A stretch of DNA of 45,883 nt from an uncultured Clostridia bacterium (GCA_934465535.1 CAKSKV010000012.1:1-45883), one strand, 5' to 3'; positions 34,301 through 42,461 are shown, counted from the stretch's first letter. Notes: a model not told the origin generated them from the sequence alone. Numbers and translations: made by a program.

Positions 34301-34960
34301 ATGAAGGGGGGCTACGGCGACACCTATTACCAGCTGCTTGTAAAGAATATAAGAGCATACAAGGGTAATGCCGCCTCAAACCCCGGATATGTGCGCAAGA
34401 CCGTGGATATATACGGCAGCGCCTCCCAGTGGGACAGCGTAAACGCCGTATACCGCAGAATCGGCGCGCAAACCTACGGCAGAGATTATATAAACGCCGC
34501 CGGAAACGCGCGCTATGTACAGCCGGAGCCGCGCAACAGCCTCCAAGAGGTGCGCGTAACCTCGGACAGCAGCTATATATACTTCTATATCCGCTGCTCA
34601 AAGGATATAGTATCCGCTTGTGATGCCCGTTGGATGAACATATTCATAGGGCGCGGAACGCCTTCGCAAAAGGGCTGGAACGGATATGAGTATGTTGTAA
34701 ACAGAATGCGCGACGGAAATACCGCAAGCGTGGAGGCGCTCTCAAGCAACTATCTCGGCTCCGTTACGGCAAGCGCCGATATAAACCTTTGCGGCAGCGT
34801 ACTGAATGTGCGCATACCGCGCGCAGCTCTGGGCATGAGCGGCAGCGACACCTTCTATTTTAAGGTGGCGGACGATGTAGGCGACCCATCTCAAATAATG
34901 AACTATTATACCTCCGGCAGCTCCCTGCCCTTAGGACGGCTGAGCTTCCAGTACAGTTAG
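31388..34960 (+). CDS. Surface lipoprotein: six FN3 repeats, GH99-like barrel, C-terminal sugar-binding-like domain
   Basis: 1190 residues. The lipoprotein signal peptide ends in LLAGC (Cys23). Six fibronectin type III-like repeats of about 92 residues follow (about 61-615); the first three share blocks such as GADAYFVKRYNP and GQWDI. Residues about 635-1010 resemble GH99/GH71-like TIM barrels: GVMYWPWFG, HSRDPYVIRRQLELL, GVDFLFFDTTNAW, and ITGWNQW-like VTVNGWNQWVAG. Residues about 1018-1190 look like a CBM9/DOMON-like beta-sandwich (SSYIYFYIRCSKDI, VLNVRIPRAALGM). It is probably a cell-surface glycan hydrolase; the substrate is not evident. AGGAGG site. Single-gene unit with its own promoter and terminator. 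Confidence 0.82.
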   Translation: MKHRFSWFRSVTVLLLIALLAGCSLTDAARAERHRQGNAGTSYESLSKTAFYPPAQSNPSPPRSVGAEPLDRTSVKVFWSPAEGADAYFVKRYNPSSGQWDIIAQTAGRFYTDSGLSPGGSYRYHVVAYNQTDGLVHFAPASDEAAVVTPQYTNAPLQVHAEAVSRTEVKISWSKAAGADAYFVKRYNPSTGQWDIFAQTAALYTTDSGLTPGESRLYHVVAYTIIDGQIHFAPVSHQSQAQTPVYVAAPAAVSAQAEGPQAAKVSWTAAAGADAYFLKRCNPASGQWDIIAQTTGLSFTDSNRTPGESYRYHVVAYTQFDGAIHFAPVSAEAAVSQPRYIYAPAQVTARAVGAYKVRLSWSASPDADGYAVKKYNAATGNWDILLQTTALSHTDTACSPQTRYRYHIVAYRTVNGQVWYAPVSPEADITTPALGEAPQSPKAAASASSVRLSWGAAAGAEGYAVKRYENGQWKVVGQTSDTSFTDKNLAPDTSFSYIVVPYACAQDGTHYGASTEIISVVTPVVSGPERLSAFTQGRNAIRLHWDMGDLAQGYVLRRSLSANGPFENIAATQQRSWLDTGLTAGVTYYYDVVAYRYINGQIWYASPLCTASASTQEGQAKASESGMDSNRTVGLDANGRAFQTINGYKSNRSVGVMYWPWFGTGAPFFDDIYDNSVILSKPGGYQKLFYQSTADSPAGGTHYWGEPLWGYYHSRDPYVIRRQLELLTNAGVDFLFFDTTNAWTYTEAVIDIMKVIDELQSEGWNPPRIVYYTHSHSLDTIRTIYNDVYKKNLYPGTWYRTGSKPVIIGYTTVAEDLAEAAVRKDTAYSPAPLSREILDFFDFKMPQWPDAQYLGNGFPWIEFTYPQPAHGNVMNVSVASNPAPPFSFSVTRGLTNWGRGYNVSTGTNSYADVFTGRFFQSSWDTVLNSAQMPQTVTVNGWNQWVAGKNYYDGEYSFCDVMNMEYSTDIEMMKGGYGDTYYQLLVKNIRAYKGNAASNPGYVRKTVDIYGSASQWDSVNAVYRRIGAQTYGRDYINAAGNARYVQPEPRNSLQEVRVTSDSSYIYFYIRCSKDIVSACDARWMNIFIGRGTPSQKGWNGYEYVVNRMRDGNTASVEALSSNYLGSVTASADINLCGSVLNVRIPRAALGMSGSDTFYFKVADDVGDPSQIMNYYTSGSSLPLGRLSFQYS

Positions 34961-34988
34961 GGCTTATTACGGCAAAAAGCAGCCAACC

Positions 34989-35014
34989 CCGGCGCAGCGC
35001 TTACGCTGCGCCGG
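34989..35014 (+). terminator. Terminator of the large lipoprotein gene
   Basis: A perfect 11-bp stem CCGGCGCAGCG / CGCTGCGCCGG with a 4-base loop, followed by ATAAAATTTT. Located 29 bp after the stop. Confidence 0.8.
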
Positions 35015-35076
35015 ATAAAATTTTCAAGTCGTATCCGCACAACCCGAGACACAGTACATTATGACACGATGCACAA

Positions 35077-37827
35077 TTAAACCATGCGATTTTCCTGCTC
35101 GGAAGAAGCTGCTCCGCCTTTGGCTTTAATGCGTTCAATCTCTTCCTCTATAATTTTACCGAATGTTGTTTCATCAACTTCTTTTTCCTGTTTTTCGGTA
35201 TTAGCGGCGGCAACCGATTTATCGGCAAACGCATCGAAAATCGCTTGTTTTTCCTCAAGCAACTCCGTAATTCTTTCATCTATTGTGTCCTCGCACAGCA
35301 AACGATAAACCAGAACATTCCGCGCCTGTCCCATTCTGTATGCACGGGATATCGCCTGATTCTCAATTGACGGCTTAAATTGCGGTTCGCAAATTATGAC
35401 AACGCTTGCCGCCTGAATATTTAGGCCCGTCCCGCCGGATTGAATCTGCGCACATAAAACCGTCTTTTTAGGGTCATCATTGAACTGGTCAATGATCTCC
35501 TGCCGCCTTTGAGGCGGCACGGAACCATTTATCGGATTGCAGCATCTGTCCCCCAAATGCTCATATATCTTCCGAATTGTGTCAAGAAAGAAGGAGAAAA
35601 TCAGAACCTTTCGTCCCTCGCTCTCCGCCTCATTGATAATTTCCTTCATTCTGCATGCCTTGCAGGACTGATCCAGGTTCGCAACATTCCACGAAAGTCT
35701 TCTGGTTCCCATAAAACTTTTGGAAAGAACATCCTGCTCATAAAGTCCGGTTTCTTCCGCGGACATGGTACACCACTCCCGACTTTCAATAAGATCCGGA
35801 AGTTCCGTAAGAACATCTTCCCGTCTGCGGCGATAATATACTCCTGCAATTTTTTCTCTGAATTGCGGAGCAGTGGACATAAAGGCAATGCTTTTAATGC
35901 TCTTGGCCACATTCGGCTGCAAAACATCGATAAGAGAGATCATTTCATCAACATTATTTTCAAGAGCAGTTCCTGTCATGAACAAAATCCTTTTGGTAAA
36001 TCCGGCGAGATAACGCACATTTCTTGAGCGAACCGCATTTATATTTTTAATAAAGTGTGCTTCATCTACTACCAAAAAATCAAATTTGAACGCCGCATCA
36101 AATTGCAGGATTTTTGTTGTTTCATATGTTGTAACTGCAACTCCGCCGGTTTTCATCCATGATTTTATTGCCTGTGTTCTGCCGACTCCGTGAACCTTCG
36201 TTACACGCAATTTACTTTTTGCGGCAATTTCTTTGCACCAGTTCGGAAGAACACTCGCCGGGCACACAACAATAAAATGAGTGGCTCCCGTATTTCGTAA
36301 CGAAACCATCGCCGCAATAGCCTGAACTGTTTTACCAAGACCCATTTCATCTCCGAGCAATACGCGTTCCTGATGAAGAATATACTTTACACCCCACTCC
36401 TGATATCGGCGCAATTCACAGTTTAATCCATCCGGAAAAAAACATTCTTCTTGAATTTCTCTTGCTAAATCTTCAGGCAGCCCGTAAAGCCGGTCGTCAT
36501 TTCCGAGCACTCCCGGCACAATGTCTTCAAGGATAGTATAATACGAAATAGAATTGTCTTTGAAATCGTCCCATGCATCTGTGCCCATAGATGCCCCGGC
36601 GTTTCTGAACATACGAACGATTTCATTTGATTTATTTTTATAATCGCCGTCAATTTCCTGACTTAAAAAAGAAAATGATTTTTTAATATTCTCTTTTTTA
36701 TCATCGTCGAAAAATATCCAATATATGCCATTTCCGACCGAGTGTAAATCGGCAATGGCATTCTTGATGCTATAATCATAATCAAAATTAAGCCTATCCA
36801 ACGCCTCCAATGCTTTTATGTATTGCCTGTATCTGAATAGCGCAGCAACCAATTTTGTTGCATCTTTCGTCCTGTTATCAACGCTTATCTTAATTTTCGC
36901 ATTATTTTTGGCTTCAACAGCAAAATCTTTTGCAATGCTTTTTATTGTATATGAGGCATCTTCACTAATTCCATGTACGGTTGCCAATTGATATGAAGAC
37001 GCAGAATACAAATCCGCCATGGTAGTAAATCCGGCTTCGCGCAAGGCTTTGGCCCTAAGCCCTTTTTTCCCTCTGTTAATTTCTTCAACCGGTACTGTTT
37101 TCAAAATATCCAAAACATTGGCCATTATCATTCGCTCTGCCGCAAATTTAATTTCCGTCTTAATTGTTTCTGTCTTTTGCGTTTCTTTTTCAAAATTAGC
37201 TGCAATATTTTCAAATCTGCCGATAAGCTGATTCAAATCACTTATTAATTCTGAATTCCCGAGACCTGAAGGAAGATTAGCTTTAAGTATATCCTGATAT
37301 TCGGCGACATTTGATTGAAAGTCCTTCCAGCTTTCCATTGTCGGAACACTATCGTTTCCCGCCATATCGGAAATAACTTTCTGCGATAATGTCCAATAGT
37401 CGCCATCGCCGATTTCCTTCATCAATTTTTCATATGCCTCTTCGGAATTGCGTTTTTTCTTTGAAGAGGCAAAAAGCCATGTTATTGCGTTTGCCCCCGC
37501 TGTTGTCTCTTTTATTAATCCGGTTATTCTGTCTTTATTATTGAGAAGAATTGCTTTACAGTCGCGTGATTGCCGGGTCGCTCGCTTGAAAAGGTAAAGC
37601 AGCTTAATAAGTTCTTCAAACCGTTCTTTATGATATAATTCCCTTCCCTTAAGAGAATCCATTACATCACTTGCAAAAACACCCGAAGAAAACATATTGG
37701 TTATGCATGTCTGAATTTTATTTCCGTATATAGCCGGCTGCGCAAAAGAATTCTCCAGGCTTTCAAGAATTTCAGTATGCTTATCAATCATGCTTTTTAT
37801 ATCTTTTGAAGTATATTTTCTTGCCAT
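35077..37827 (-). CDS. Solitary SNF2-family helicase with duplicated N-terminal domain
   Basis: 916 residues, AT-richer than its neighbours. The C-terminal half is a SNF2 ATPase: Walker A GDEMGLGKT (492-500), VVDEAHFIKN (DEAH at 588-591), FMTGTALEN, and motifs V-VI GGTGLNIQAA and QAISRAYRMGQ. The N-terminal 460 residues are not recognised, but two segments match each other. About 110-198 has W.LF...., DGDYW, ESWKDFQSNVAEYQDIL and LGNSELISDL. About 364-449 has YWIFF, DGDYK, DAWDDFKDNSISYYTIL and LGNDDRLYGL. A helix-hairpin-helix-like segment (about 253-300, LATVHGISEDASYTIK) lies between them. DNA translocation is likely; a defence role is possible but unproven. Start ATG with AAAAGGTG. Confidence 0.88.
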   Translation of the reverse strand: MARKYTSKDIKSMIDKHTEILESLENSFAQPAIYGNKIQTCITNMFSSGVFASDVMDSLKGRELYHKERFEELIKLLYLFKRATRQSRDCKAILLNNKDRITGLIKETTAGANAITWLFASSKKKRNSEEAYEKLMKEIGDGDYWTLSQKVISDMAGNDSVPTMESWKDFQSNVAEYQDILKANLPSGLGNSELISDLNQLIGRFENIAANFEKETQKTETIKTEIKFAAERMIMANVLDILKTVPVEEINRGKKGLRAKALREAGFTTMADLYSASSYQLATVHGISEDASYTIKSIAKDFAVEAKNNAKIKISVDNRTKDATKLVAALFRYRQYIKALEALDRLNFDYDYSIKNAIADLHSVGNGIYWIFFDDDKKENIKKSFSFLSQEIDGDYKNKSNEIVRMFRNAGASMGTDAWDDFKDNSISYYTILEDIVPGVLGNDDRLYGLPEDLAREIQEECFFPDGLNCELRRYQEWGVKYILHQERVLLGDEMGLGKTVQAIAAMVSLRNTGATHFIVVCPASVLPNWCKEIAAKSKLRVTKVHGVGRTQAIKSWMKTGGVAVTTYETTKILQFDAAFKFDFLVVDEAHFIKNINAVRSRNVRYLAGFTKRILFMTGTALENNVDEMISLIDVLQPNVAKSIKSIAFMSTAPQFREKIAGVYYRRRREDVLTELPDLIESREWCTMSAEETGLYEQDVLSKSFMGTRRLSWNVANLDQSCKACRMKEIINEAESEGRKVLIFSFFLDTIRKIYEHLGDRCCNPINGSVPPQRRQEIIDQFNDDPKKTVLCAQIQSGGTGLNIQAASVVIICEPQFKPSIENQAISRAYRMGQARNVLVYRLLCEDTIDERITELLEEKQAIFDAFADKSVAAANTEKQEKEVDETTFGKIIEEEIERIKAKGGAASSEQENRMV

Positions 37828-38012
37828 GAAGTCACCTTTTCCTTCACATTATTTCAATATAGAATAATAATTCGTTGTTTTTAATTAAGAATTTGTTACA
37901 ATTTTTGCTTGCGAACAATACTATATACTATTTTCACTGTTAATTCAAGTGATGTTTGTAACTGTTAAATATCACAAAATCACAAACGGGCAAAACTATT
38001 AAGTTAGGAGCG

Positions 38013-38042
38013 TTGACATTGCCCGCCCGGCGCGGTTATAAT
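38013..38042 (+). promoter_or_regulatory. Promoter of the DUF7662-like gene
   Basis: TTGACA (38013-38018), 18-bp spacer, TATAAT (38037-38042). The 268-bp gap to the SNF2 gene is AT-rich on its left side and holds no gene. Confidence 0.85.
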
Positions 38043-38095
38043 TAAAGCGGTATGTGCGGAAAGTCCGTTATGCAAAACTCAGAAAGGGGAGGCTT

Positions 38096-38308
38096 ATGAG
38101 CAAATATGACGCGCTTTGGGCGTATATACAAAAAAGCGGCTGCAAGCAGCTGACGCTCACCTTTGAAAAAGCAGCGCAGATCGCAGGCGCACCGCTTGAT
38201 CATTCCTTTTTGCAGTACAAAAAGGAGTTAATTGCCCTCGGCTATGAGGTGAAAAAAATCTCCATGAAGGCGCAGACGGTGCTGTTTGTAAGAATATCCG
38301 AGCCGTAA
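38096..38308 (+). CDS. Small DUF7662-like protein
   Basis: 70 residues: MSKYDALWAYIQKSG, then LTLTFEKAAQIAGAPLDHSF and a basic C-terminal strand region. The layout (YD.L..Y, LTF..I..I.G.PL) resembles the DUF7662 group of small proteins, whose function is unknown. The start at 38096 has AGGGGAGG; a longer frame from 38054 overlaps the promoter and is rejected. A strong promoter precedes it. The next gene, a P-loop kinase, is 101 bp downstream and may share the transcript. Confidence 0.72.
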   Translation: MSKYDALWAYIQKSGCKQLTLTFEKAAQIAGAPLDHSFLQYKKELIALGYEVKKISMKAQTVLFVRISEP

Positions 38309-38409
38309 ACGGGGGCCTTTTACGGAAGCAAAACGGGCATTTCTTTGCATTAATGTTTAAGTGCTTATTTATACGCCGCAGCGCCGAGCTTATAAAACGG
38401 AGGGGCAAA

Positions 38410-38949
38410 ATGAACGCAAAAGATATAATTCTGATAGGGGGCGCCTCCCACACGGGCAAAACGGTGCTGGCGCAGAGGCTGCTGGAAAAATACAAATATC
38501 CCTGTTTATCCATTGACCATCTTAAAATGGGCCTTATACGCAGCGGTCAAACCGAGCTTACCGCAATGAGCAGTGATGAAGCGCTGACCGATTACCTGTG
38601 GCCCATAGTGCGCGAAATGATAAAAACCGTGCTGGAAAACGGGCAGAAGCTTATTGCGGAGGGGTGCTATATTCCCTTTGATTGGGCCGGGGATTTTGAA
38701 AAGGAATATCTTGAGCGCATAGAATACCGTTGCCTTGTAATGAGCGAGGGCTATATACAAAAGCATTTTGACGATATAAAAAAATATGCAAATATAATTG
38801 AAAAGCGCCTTGACGACAGCTGCTGCACTCCGGAATCGCTCATCGCGGACAACAAACGGGTTCTTGCCCTTGCGAAGGCGCACAATGTGCACTGTGTACT
38901 TATTGATACGGAAGCGGAATATGAGAAATTGCTGTGCAGCCTGATATAA
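38410..38949 (+). CDS. P-loop kinase-like protein (2-phosphoglycerate kinase / AAA_33 type)
   Basis: 179 residues. The Walker A motif is IGGASHTGKTVLAQRL, followed by the acidic PCLSIDHLKMGLIRSG, a LID-like region and a C-terminal VHCVLIDTEAEYEKLL. It resembles small nucleoside- or 2-phosphoglycerate-kinase-like P-loop proteins; the substrate is not known. The start at 38410 follows GGAGGGGCAAAA. Its nearest neighbours are the DUF7662-like gene and a convergent nucleoside hydrolase gene. Confidence 0.75.
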   Translation: MNAKDIILIGGASHTGKTVLAQRLLEKYKYPCLSIDHLKMGLIRSGQTELTAMSSDEALTDYLWPIVREMIKTVLENGQKLIAEGCYIPFDWAGDFEKEYLERIEYRCLVMSEGYIQKHFDDIKKYANIIEKRLDDSCCTPESLIADNKRVLALAKAHNVHCVLIDTEAEYEKLLCSLI

Positions 38950-39167
38950 AATGCATTGCCGCCCCTGCCGCAAAGGCAATTCTTAAGCCTTTTACGGCGG
39001 CTTTAGTTCTTTTGCGCGGTTTATTTTTGCGCGCGGGTAAAAAATTTTTCGGTAATAAAAGCATGGCATATGCTCCGAAGGCCTCCCGGCAGGCGGTTTT
39101 CGGGGCTGCTTTTGCACGGTTATGCCGGCTCAAAAAGGCTGCTGCTTTAAGCCCTGCGGTATGCCGG

Positions 39168-40094
39168 CTATCTGCCGTCCTTTAATGAGGAGAGCTTGGT
39201 GAACATATCGCAAAACACGGGGTTGCGGTATACAAAGGCGGCGCTGAGTATAAAATGGCGGGTGTTGTCTTGGCTGAAGGTATGCTCCCGCGTAAGTATC
39301 GGGCTGTGCATCAAAAAGGACGGCACCCACTCCGGGCAGATGAGCCGCGCTATGGCGGCAATATCCCATATTTCCTTGCTCCATGCAAAATGATTTTCGG
39401 AATAGGCTTCAAAGCGCCCTATAAGCATATCGCAAAGGGAGTTTTTGCCCGAAAGCTCTTTTTTCAGCTCGGCAAGGGTGGTGAGCAGGTGCGAGGACAC
39501 CGTCATGGCCGGAATGTGGACAAGAGCGCAGCCGGAATCAAACAGCACCTGTGCGGCGTAAATATCCCCGCTGAGATTGAACTCCCGCGCTTGGGGCCAA
39601 TATGTCGGGTTGCCGCCCAGCCACACTATTACCGTGGTTTTCATTATCTCGGGATCCATCAGCAGCGCGGAGGCTATATCGGTAGATGCTGCTATGCCCA
39701 CAACATAAAGCGGGTTTTCCGGGGTATGCACCCGGGCGCGGCGTATGATATCCCGTGCTGCGGGGCTGTCCACCGGCTCAAGCGGCGCCTGCATATATTG
39801 TCGTGAGCCGTCAAAAACCGGCACCCTTCCGTAATCCCCCAAACGCTCAAGCAGACGCTGCGCCTCCTCGCGGCTTTTGTCCACCCCGTCCGAGGGGGAG
39901 ATAACGCGGTCATTGAAAAACGGAGCGGCATATACGGCCTCCACATTAAGCCTCGGGCGGGAAAGCAGCGCGTATGCAACGGCAAACTGATCATCCACCT
40001 CGTTGAAGGTATCGGTATCGATGACAACATCCAAGCATTCATTTTCTGTCTGCAGAAGCATAAGCCGCTGCTGAGGCGTCAATTCAAAAAGCAT
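39168..40094 (-). CDS. Inosine/uridine-preferring nucleoside hydrolase family protein
   Basis: 308 residues. The calcium-binding N-terminal signature is VVIDTDTFNEVDDQFAVAYAL, a form of DTDxxxExDD found in part of the IUNH family. The later region ENHFAWSKEIWDIAAIA carries the metal-binding Asp and usual histidine region. It should cleave the N-glycosidic bond of ribonucleosides. The start at 40094 has AAAGGA 5 bases upstream; a longer frame to 40268 runs through the promoter. The 218-bp gap to the convergent kinase gene shows no clear terminator. Confidence 0.88.
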   Translation of the reverse strand: MLFELTPQQRLMLLQTENECLDVVIDTDTFNEVDDQFAVAYALLSRPRLNVEAVYAAPFFNDRVISPSDGVDKSREEAQRLLERLGDYGRVPVFDGSRQYMQAPLEPVDSPAARDIIRRARVHTPENPLYVVGIAASTDIASALLMDPEIMKTTVIVWLGGNPTYWPQAREFNLSGDIYAAQVLFDSGCALVHIPAMTVSSHLLTTLAELKKELSGKNSLCDMLIGRFEAYSENHFAWSKEIWDIAAIARLICPEWVPSFLMHSPILTREHTFSQDNTRHFILSAAFVYRNPVFCDMFTKLSSLKDGR

Positions 40095-40135
40095 ATGTTC
40101 CTTTCGCCGCGGGGCTGTCCGCAGCTTCTCCTTAT

Positions 40136-40190
40136 TCCGAATTATTCCGAAAGCTTCGATTATTCCGGGAACTTCGATTATTCCGCAGCC
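40136..40190. repeat. Short direct repeats in the nucleoside hydrolase leader
   Basis: TTCGATTATTCCG occurs twice, and a related GAATTATTCCG precedes them, in the transcribed leader between the promoter and the start codon. Probably slippage; a regulatory role is possible. Confidence 0.5.
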
Positions 40191-40239
40191 TAATGCAGAC
40201 TTTGCCGCAGACAACGCACGGCCTTCGTCCCCGCAGAAA

Positions 40240-40268
40240 ATTATACATGCGGAAAAAGCCGCGGTCAA
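40240..40268 (-). promoter_or_regulatory. Promoter of the nucleoside hydrolase gene
   Basis: Minus strand TTGACC (40263-40268), 17-bp spacer, TATAAT (40240-40245). The -35 box sits in an inverted repeat, AAGCCGC...GCGGCTT (about 40255-40279), which could be an operator. Confidence 0.8.
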
Positions 40269-40324
40269 CGCTGCGGCTTTAGAGAAAAGCTATATAGCCA
40301 TATAAATATTATATAAAACCCCGT

Positions 40325-40365
40325 TATAAAAAAGCAAAGCCCCTGCCGTCCGGGGAGGGCAGGGG
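40325..40365 (-). terminator. Terminator of the DapB-like dehydrogenase gene
   Basis: Minus strand CCCCTGCC / GGCAGGGG (8 bp, arms at 40340-40347 and 40358-40365) followed by CTTTGCTTTTTT. Located 56 bp after the stop codon. Confidence 0.85.
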
Positions 40366-40420
40366 AACGGGCGATGCCGCACGGATGCTGTTTTGTGCGC
40401 TGCGGCTTTCAAACGCCTTT

Positions 40421-41446
40421 TCAGCAATAAAGCTCCATGGGATAGGTGAGATATTCATTTGGCTCCAGCTGATCGGCGGTGACATACCCGGCAGGCGCGC
40501 GCAGCAGGCTGGGCAGCCGGTTTACTATGGTGGCGCAGGTGTGCTCCACCGTTGCGGGCTTTACAACATGGAACTCGGTGTCCGGCTCTCCGGAGATCTT
40601 CCAGTCGCACATATCGCCGTCGTCGGGGCCGTATACCTTGCCGATGGTCTCCTCTTCAATGGTTATGCCCTGCATGGTTTCTATGGTCACAACGGCGGAC
40701 ATGCCGATGCACCGTCCGGCCTTTATGGTTCTGCCCAGGGTCTGGGAATAAATATCGCTGTTTATAATGCAGGGAACATGCTTCTGCTCGATGGATTTTA
40801 CGGTAAGCCCCAGCTTATTGCAGAGGGCTTCGCTGGCGTTCCATGCATAGGACGGCTCAAATTCTTCGGGGTGCGCAATTTTCTGCTCAAACTCCTCCGG
40901 GGTAAGATCGCAGCCGTGAGCGTTTGCCAGCGCCAGCCCGTACTCGTCAACATTGTAGCTGTACGCGCCCTTGATTTTGGTTATCCTGTTGCAGCCGCCG
41001 GCCACAAGCGCCACCATGTTTATCCAGAAGATATCCTGCATGCCGCTTCCGGTAACGGTGCAGCCCATTTCCTTTGCCAGCGCGTCAAGACGGTTTATCT
41101 GCGCAGCGGAGGTTGTCCACGGATAAATTGCCTCCTCGCAGGTGGTTATAACATTTATGCCGCGCGAAACGCATTTTTCCACATGGTCATAGATATCCCC
41201 TATGAAGCTGAACAGCGTAACGATGGCCACATCCGCATCGCACTGATCCAGCACGCTGTCGGCATCGTTGGAGATGATCACGCCCGTTTTTACGCCAAGC
41301 TCTGCAAAATCACCGACATCCTGCCCGACAACCGCCGGGTTTACATCGATGGCTCCCACGATCTGAGCGCCGTGCTCATGCAGATAACGAAGGATATACT
41401 TGCTCATTTTACCGCAGCCATACTGCACAACCTTGATTTTTTCCAT
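40421..41446 (-). CDS. DapB-like NAD(P)-dependent dehydrogenase (2,4-diaminopentanoate dehydrogenase type)
   Basis: 341 residues. It begins IKVVQYGCGKMSKYILRYL, a Rossmann GxGxM motif, then VGAIDVNPAVVGQDVG and a central VTGSGMQDIFWINM catalytic-domain region. The pattern and length fit the dihydrodipicolinate-reductase-like family that includes the clostridial 2,4-diaminopentanoate dehydrogenase of ornithine breakdown, but no other genes of that pathway are nearby. The start at 41446 has AGGAGG. Its promoter has a 19-bp spacer with a dyad, and a MerR regulator gene lies directly upstream, so induction by that regulator is likely. Confidence 0.82.
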   Translation of the reverse strand: MEKIKVVQYGCGKMSKYILRYLHEHGAQIVGAIDVNPAVVGQDVGDFAELGVKTGVIISNDADSVLDQCDADVAIVTLFSFIGDIYDHVEKCVSRGINVITTCEEAIYPWTTSAAQINRLDALAKEMGCTVTGSGMQDIFWINMVALVAGGCNRITKIKGAYSYNVDEYGLALANAHGCDLTPEEFEQKIAHPEEFEPSYAWNASEALCNKLGLTVKSIEQKHVPCIINSDIYSQTLGRTIKAGRCIGMSAVVTIETMQGITIEEETIGKVYGPDDGDMCDWKISGEPDTEFHVVKPATVEHTCATIVNRLPSLLRAPAGYVTADQLEPNEYLTYPMELYC

Positions 41447-41505
41447 GAAATACGCCTCCTGACTGATGATGATTTTATTTTTCGGCATTTATGCCCTGTG
41501 ATTAT

Positions 41506-41536
41506 AGTATAAACTCTCATCATGGTTTATAGTCAA
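41506..41536 (-). promoter_or_regulatory. MerR-type promoter and operator of the dehydrogenase gene
   Basis: Minus strand TTGACT (41531-41536) and TATACT (41506-41511) are 19 bp apart, the long spacer typical of MerR-activated promoters. A dyad TATAAAC-10 bp-GTTTATA (41508-41531) is centred in the spacer. The gene for a MerR-family regulator ends 18 bp away. An alternative -10, TATAAT at 41501-41506, would be 24 bp from the -35 box. Confidence 0.78.
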
Positions 41537-41554
41537 GAAATTTTGAAAACTGTT

Positions 41555-42397
41555 TTATTTATCGAATCTTACCGGAACCTGAAGGCGCAGGAACATGCTG
41601 CGCCGGCTGTCGTCAAAAATATTGAATTCCGTCATGATCTCGCAGAAATAATCGCCGCATATTTCCCAGTTCTGCTCTCTGCAATGGCAAAGCAGCCTGT
41701 TTGCGTAGTCCGTTTCCTCTTCAAAGCTGTCAAGATATATGCAGGCATACATGCTGCTGTCCACCACCTCGGCGGGCAGCGTTTGTCTGTCCCTATGGCT
41801 TACAAACACAAACACCTCCTTGGGCACAAAGCGTCCCGATATAAAATCCTCCCTTTTTATCGAGGTTCCCACATTGTACGAATGCACCTGCGAAAGCCCC
41901 CGCTCCGTAAGCATTCTGCGCAAAAGCGCCAGCTCTCCCTCGAAGGCGCGCAGCCCCTCCTTATAAAAATCGGTTCTGCACTTCGTTCCGCAGATATACC
42001 GCCTGTCGATATACTCTAACACCACTACGCCCTTAAGCGGCGATTTCCGATAACGCTCTATTGACGCAATGGCGCGCTCCACGGCATCGTGCTGCGAGCG
42101 CAGAGCGCGCATCTGGCGGTGCAGCTGCTCATTTTTCCGCGCCAGAATGGTTTCTATGAGCACTATGTCCTCCTTTTTCAGCACGCTGCTTATTTCCGTT
42201 AAGCTCATGCCCAGCTCCTTCATATAAGCTATCATATCAAGGCGCGCATTCTGCGCAATGTCATAATAGCGGTATCCGGTTTCGGGGTCCTTATACTTGG
42301 GCTTTATCAGCCCCAGCTCATCATAAAGGCGCAGCGTTGCCACTGTCAGATGGCTCATTTGCGCCATTTTACCTATGGATATCAGCTCTTCATTCAT
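41555..42397 (-). CDS. MerR-family regulator with effector-binding domain
   Basis: 280 residues. The N-terminal winged helix is ISIGKMAQMSHLTVATLRLYDELGLIKP with the wing PETGYRYYDIAQN, followed by a coiled-coil dimer helix (IETILARKNEQLHRQMRALR). The C-terminal half (about 120-280) looks like a GyrI/BmrR-type effector domain, suggesting a small-molecule ligand. The start at 42397 has GGGAGGG. It probably activates the dehydrogenase gene directly downstream; the ligand may be that enzyme's substrate (inference). Confidence 0.88.
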   Translation of the reverse strand: MNEELISIGKMAQMSHLTVATLRLYDELGLIKPKYKDPETGYRYYDIAQNARLDMIAYMKELGMSLTEISSVLKKEDIVLIETILARKNEQLHRQMRALRSQHDAVERAIASIERYRKSPLKGVVVLEYIDRRYICGTKCRTDFYKEGLRAFEGELALLRRMLTERGLSQVHSYNVGTSIKREDFISGRFVPKEVFVFVSHRDRQTLPAEVVDSSMYACIYLDSFEEETDYANRLLCHCREQNWEICGDYFCEIMTEFNIFDDSRRSMFLRLQVPVRFDK

Positions 42398-42432
42398 GCT
42401 TTTTCCCTCCCAAAACTCTGTTCCTGCTTTAG

Positions 42433-42461
42433 AGTTTAACAAAGTAATGCTCCTGCGTCAA
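42433..42461 (-). promoter_or_regulatory. Promoter of the MerR-family gene
   Basis: Minus strand TTGACG (42456-42461), 17-bp spacer, TAAACT (42433-42438). GCAGGAGC and AGCAGGAAC flank the -10 region as a direct repeat. The remainder of the gap up to the recombinase stop holds short TTTCGTGCTG-like repeats (42602-42662). Confidence 0.7.

Noticed and set aside
38900..39185. Short frames on both strands between the kinase and the nucleoside hydrolase
   Set aside because: No ribosome binding sites, basic low-information proteins, and the region is a gap between two convergent genes.
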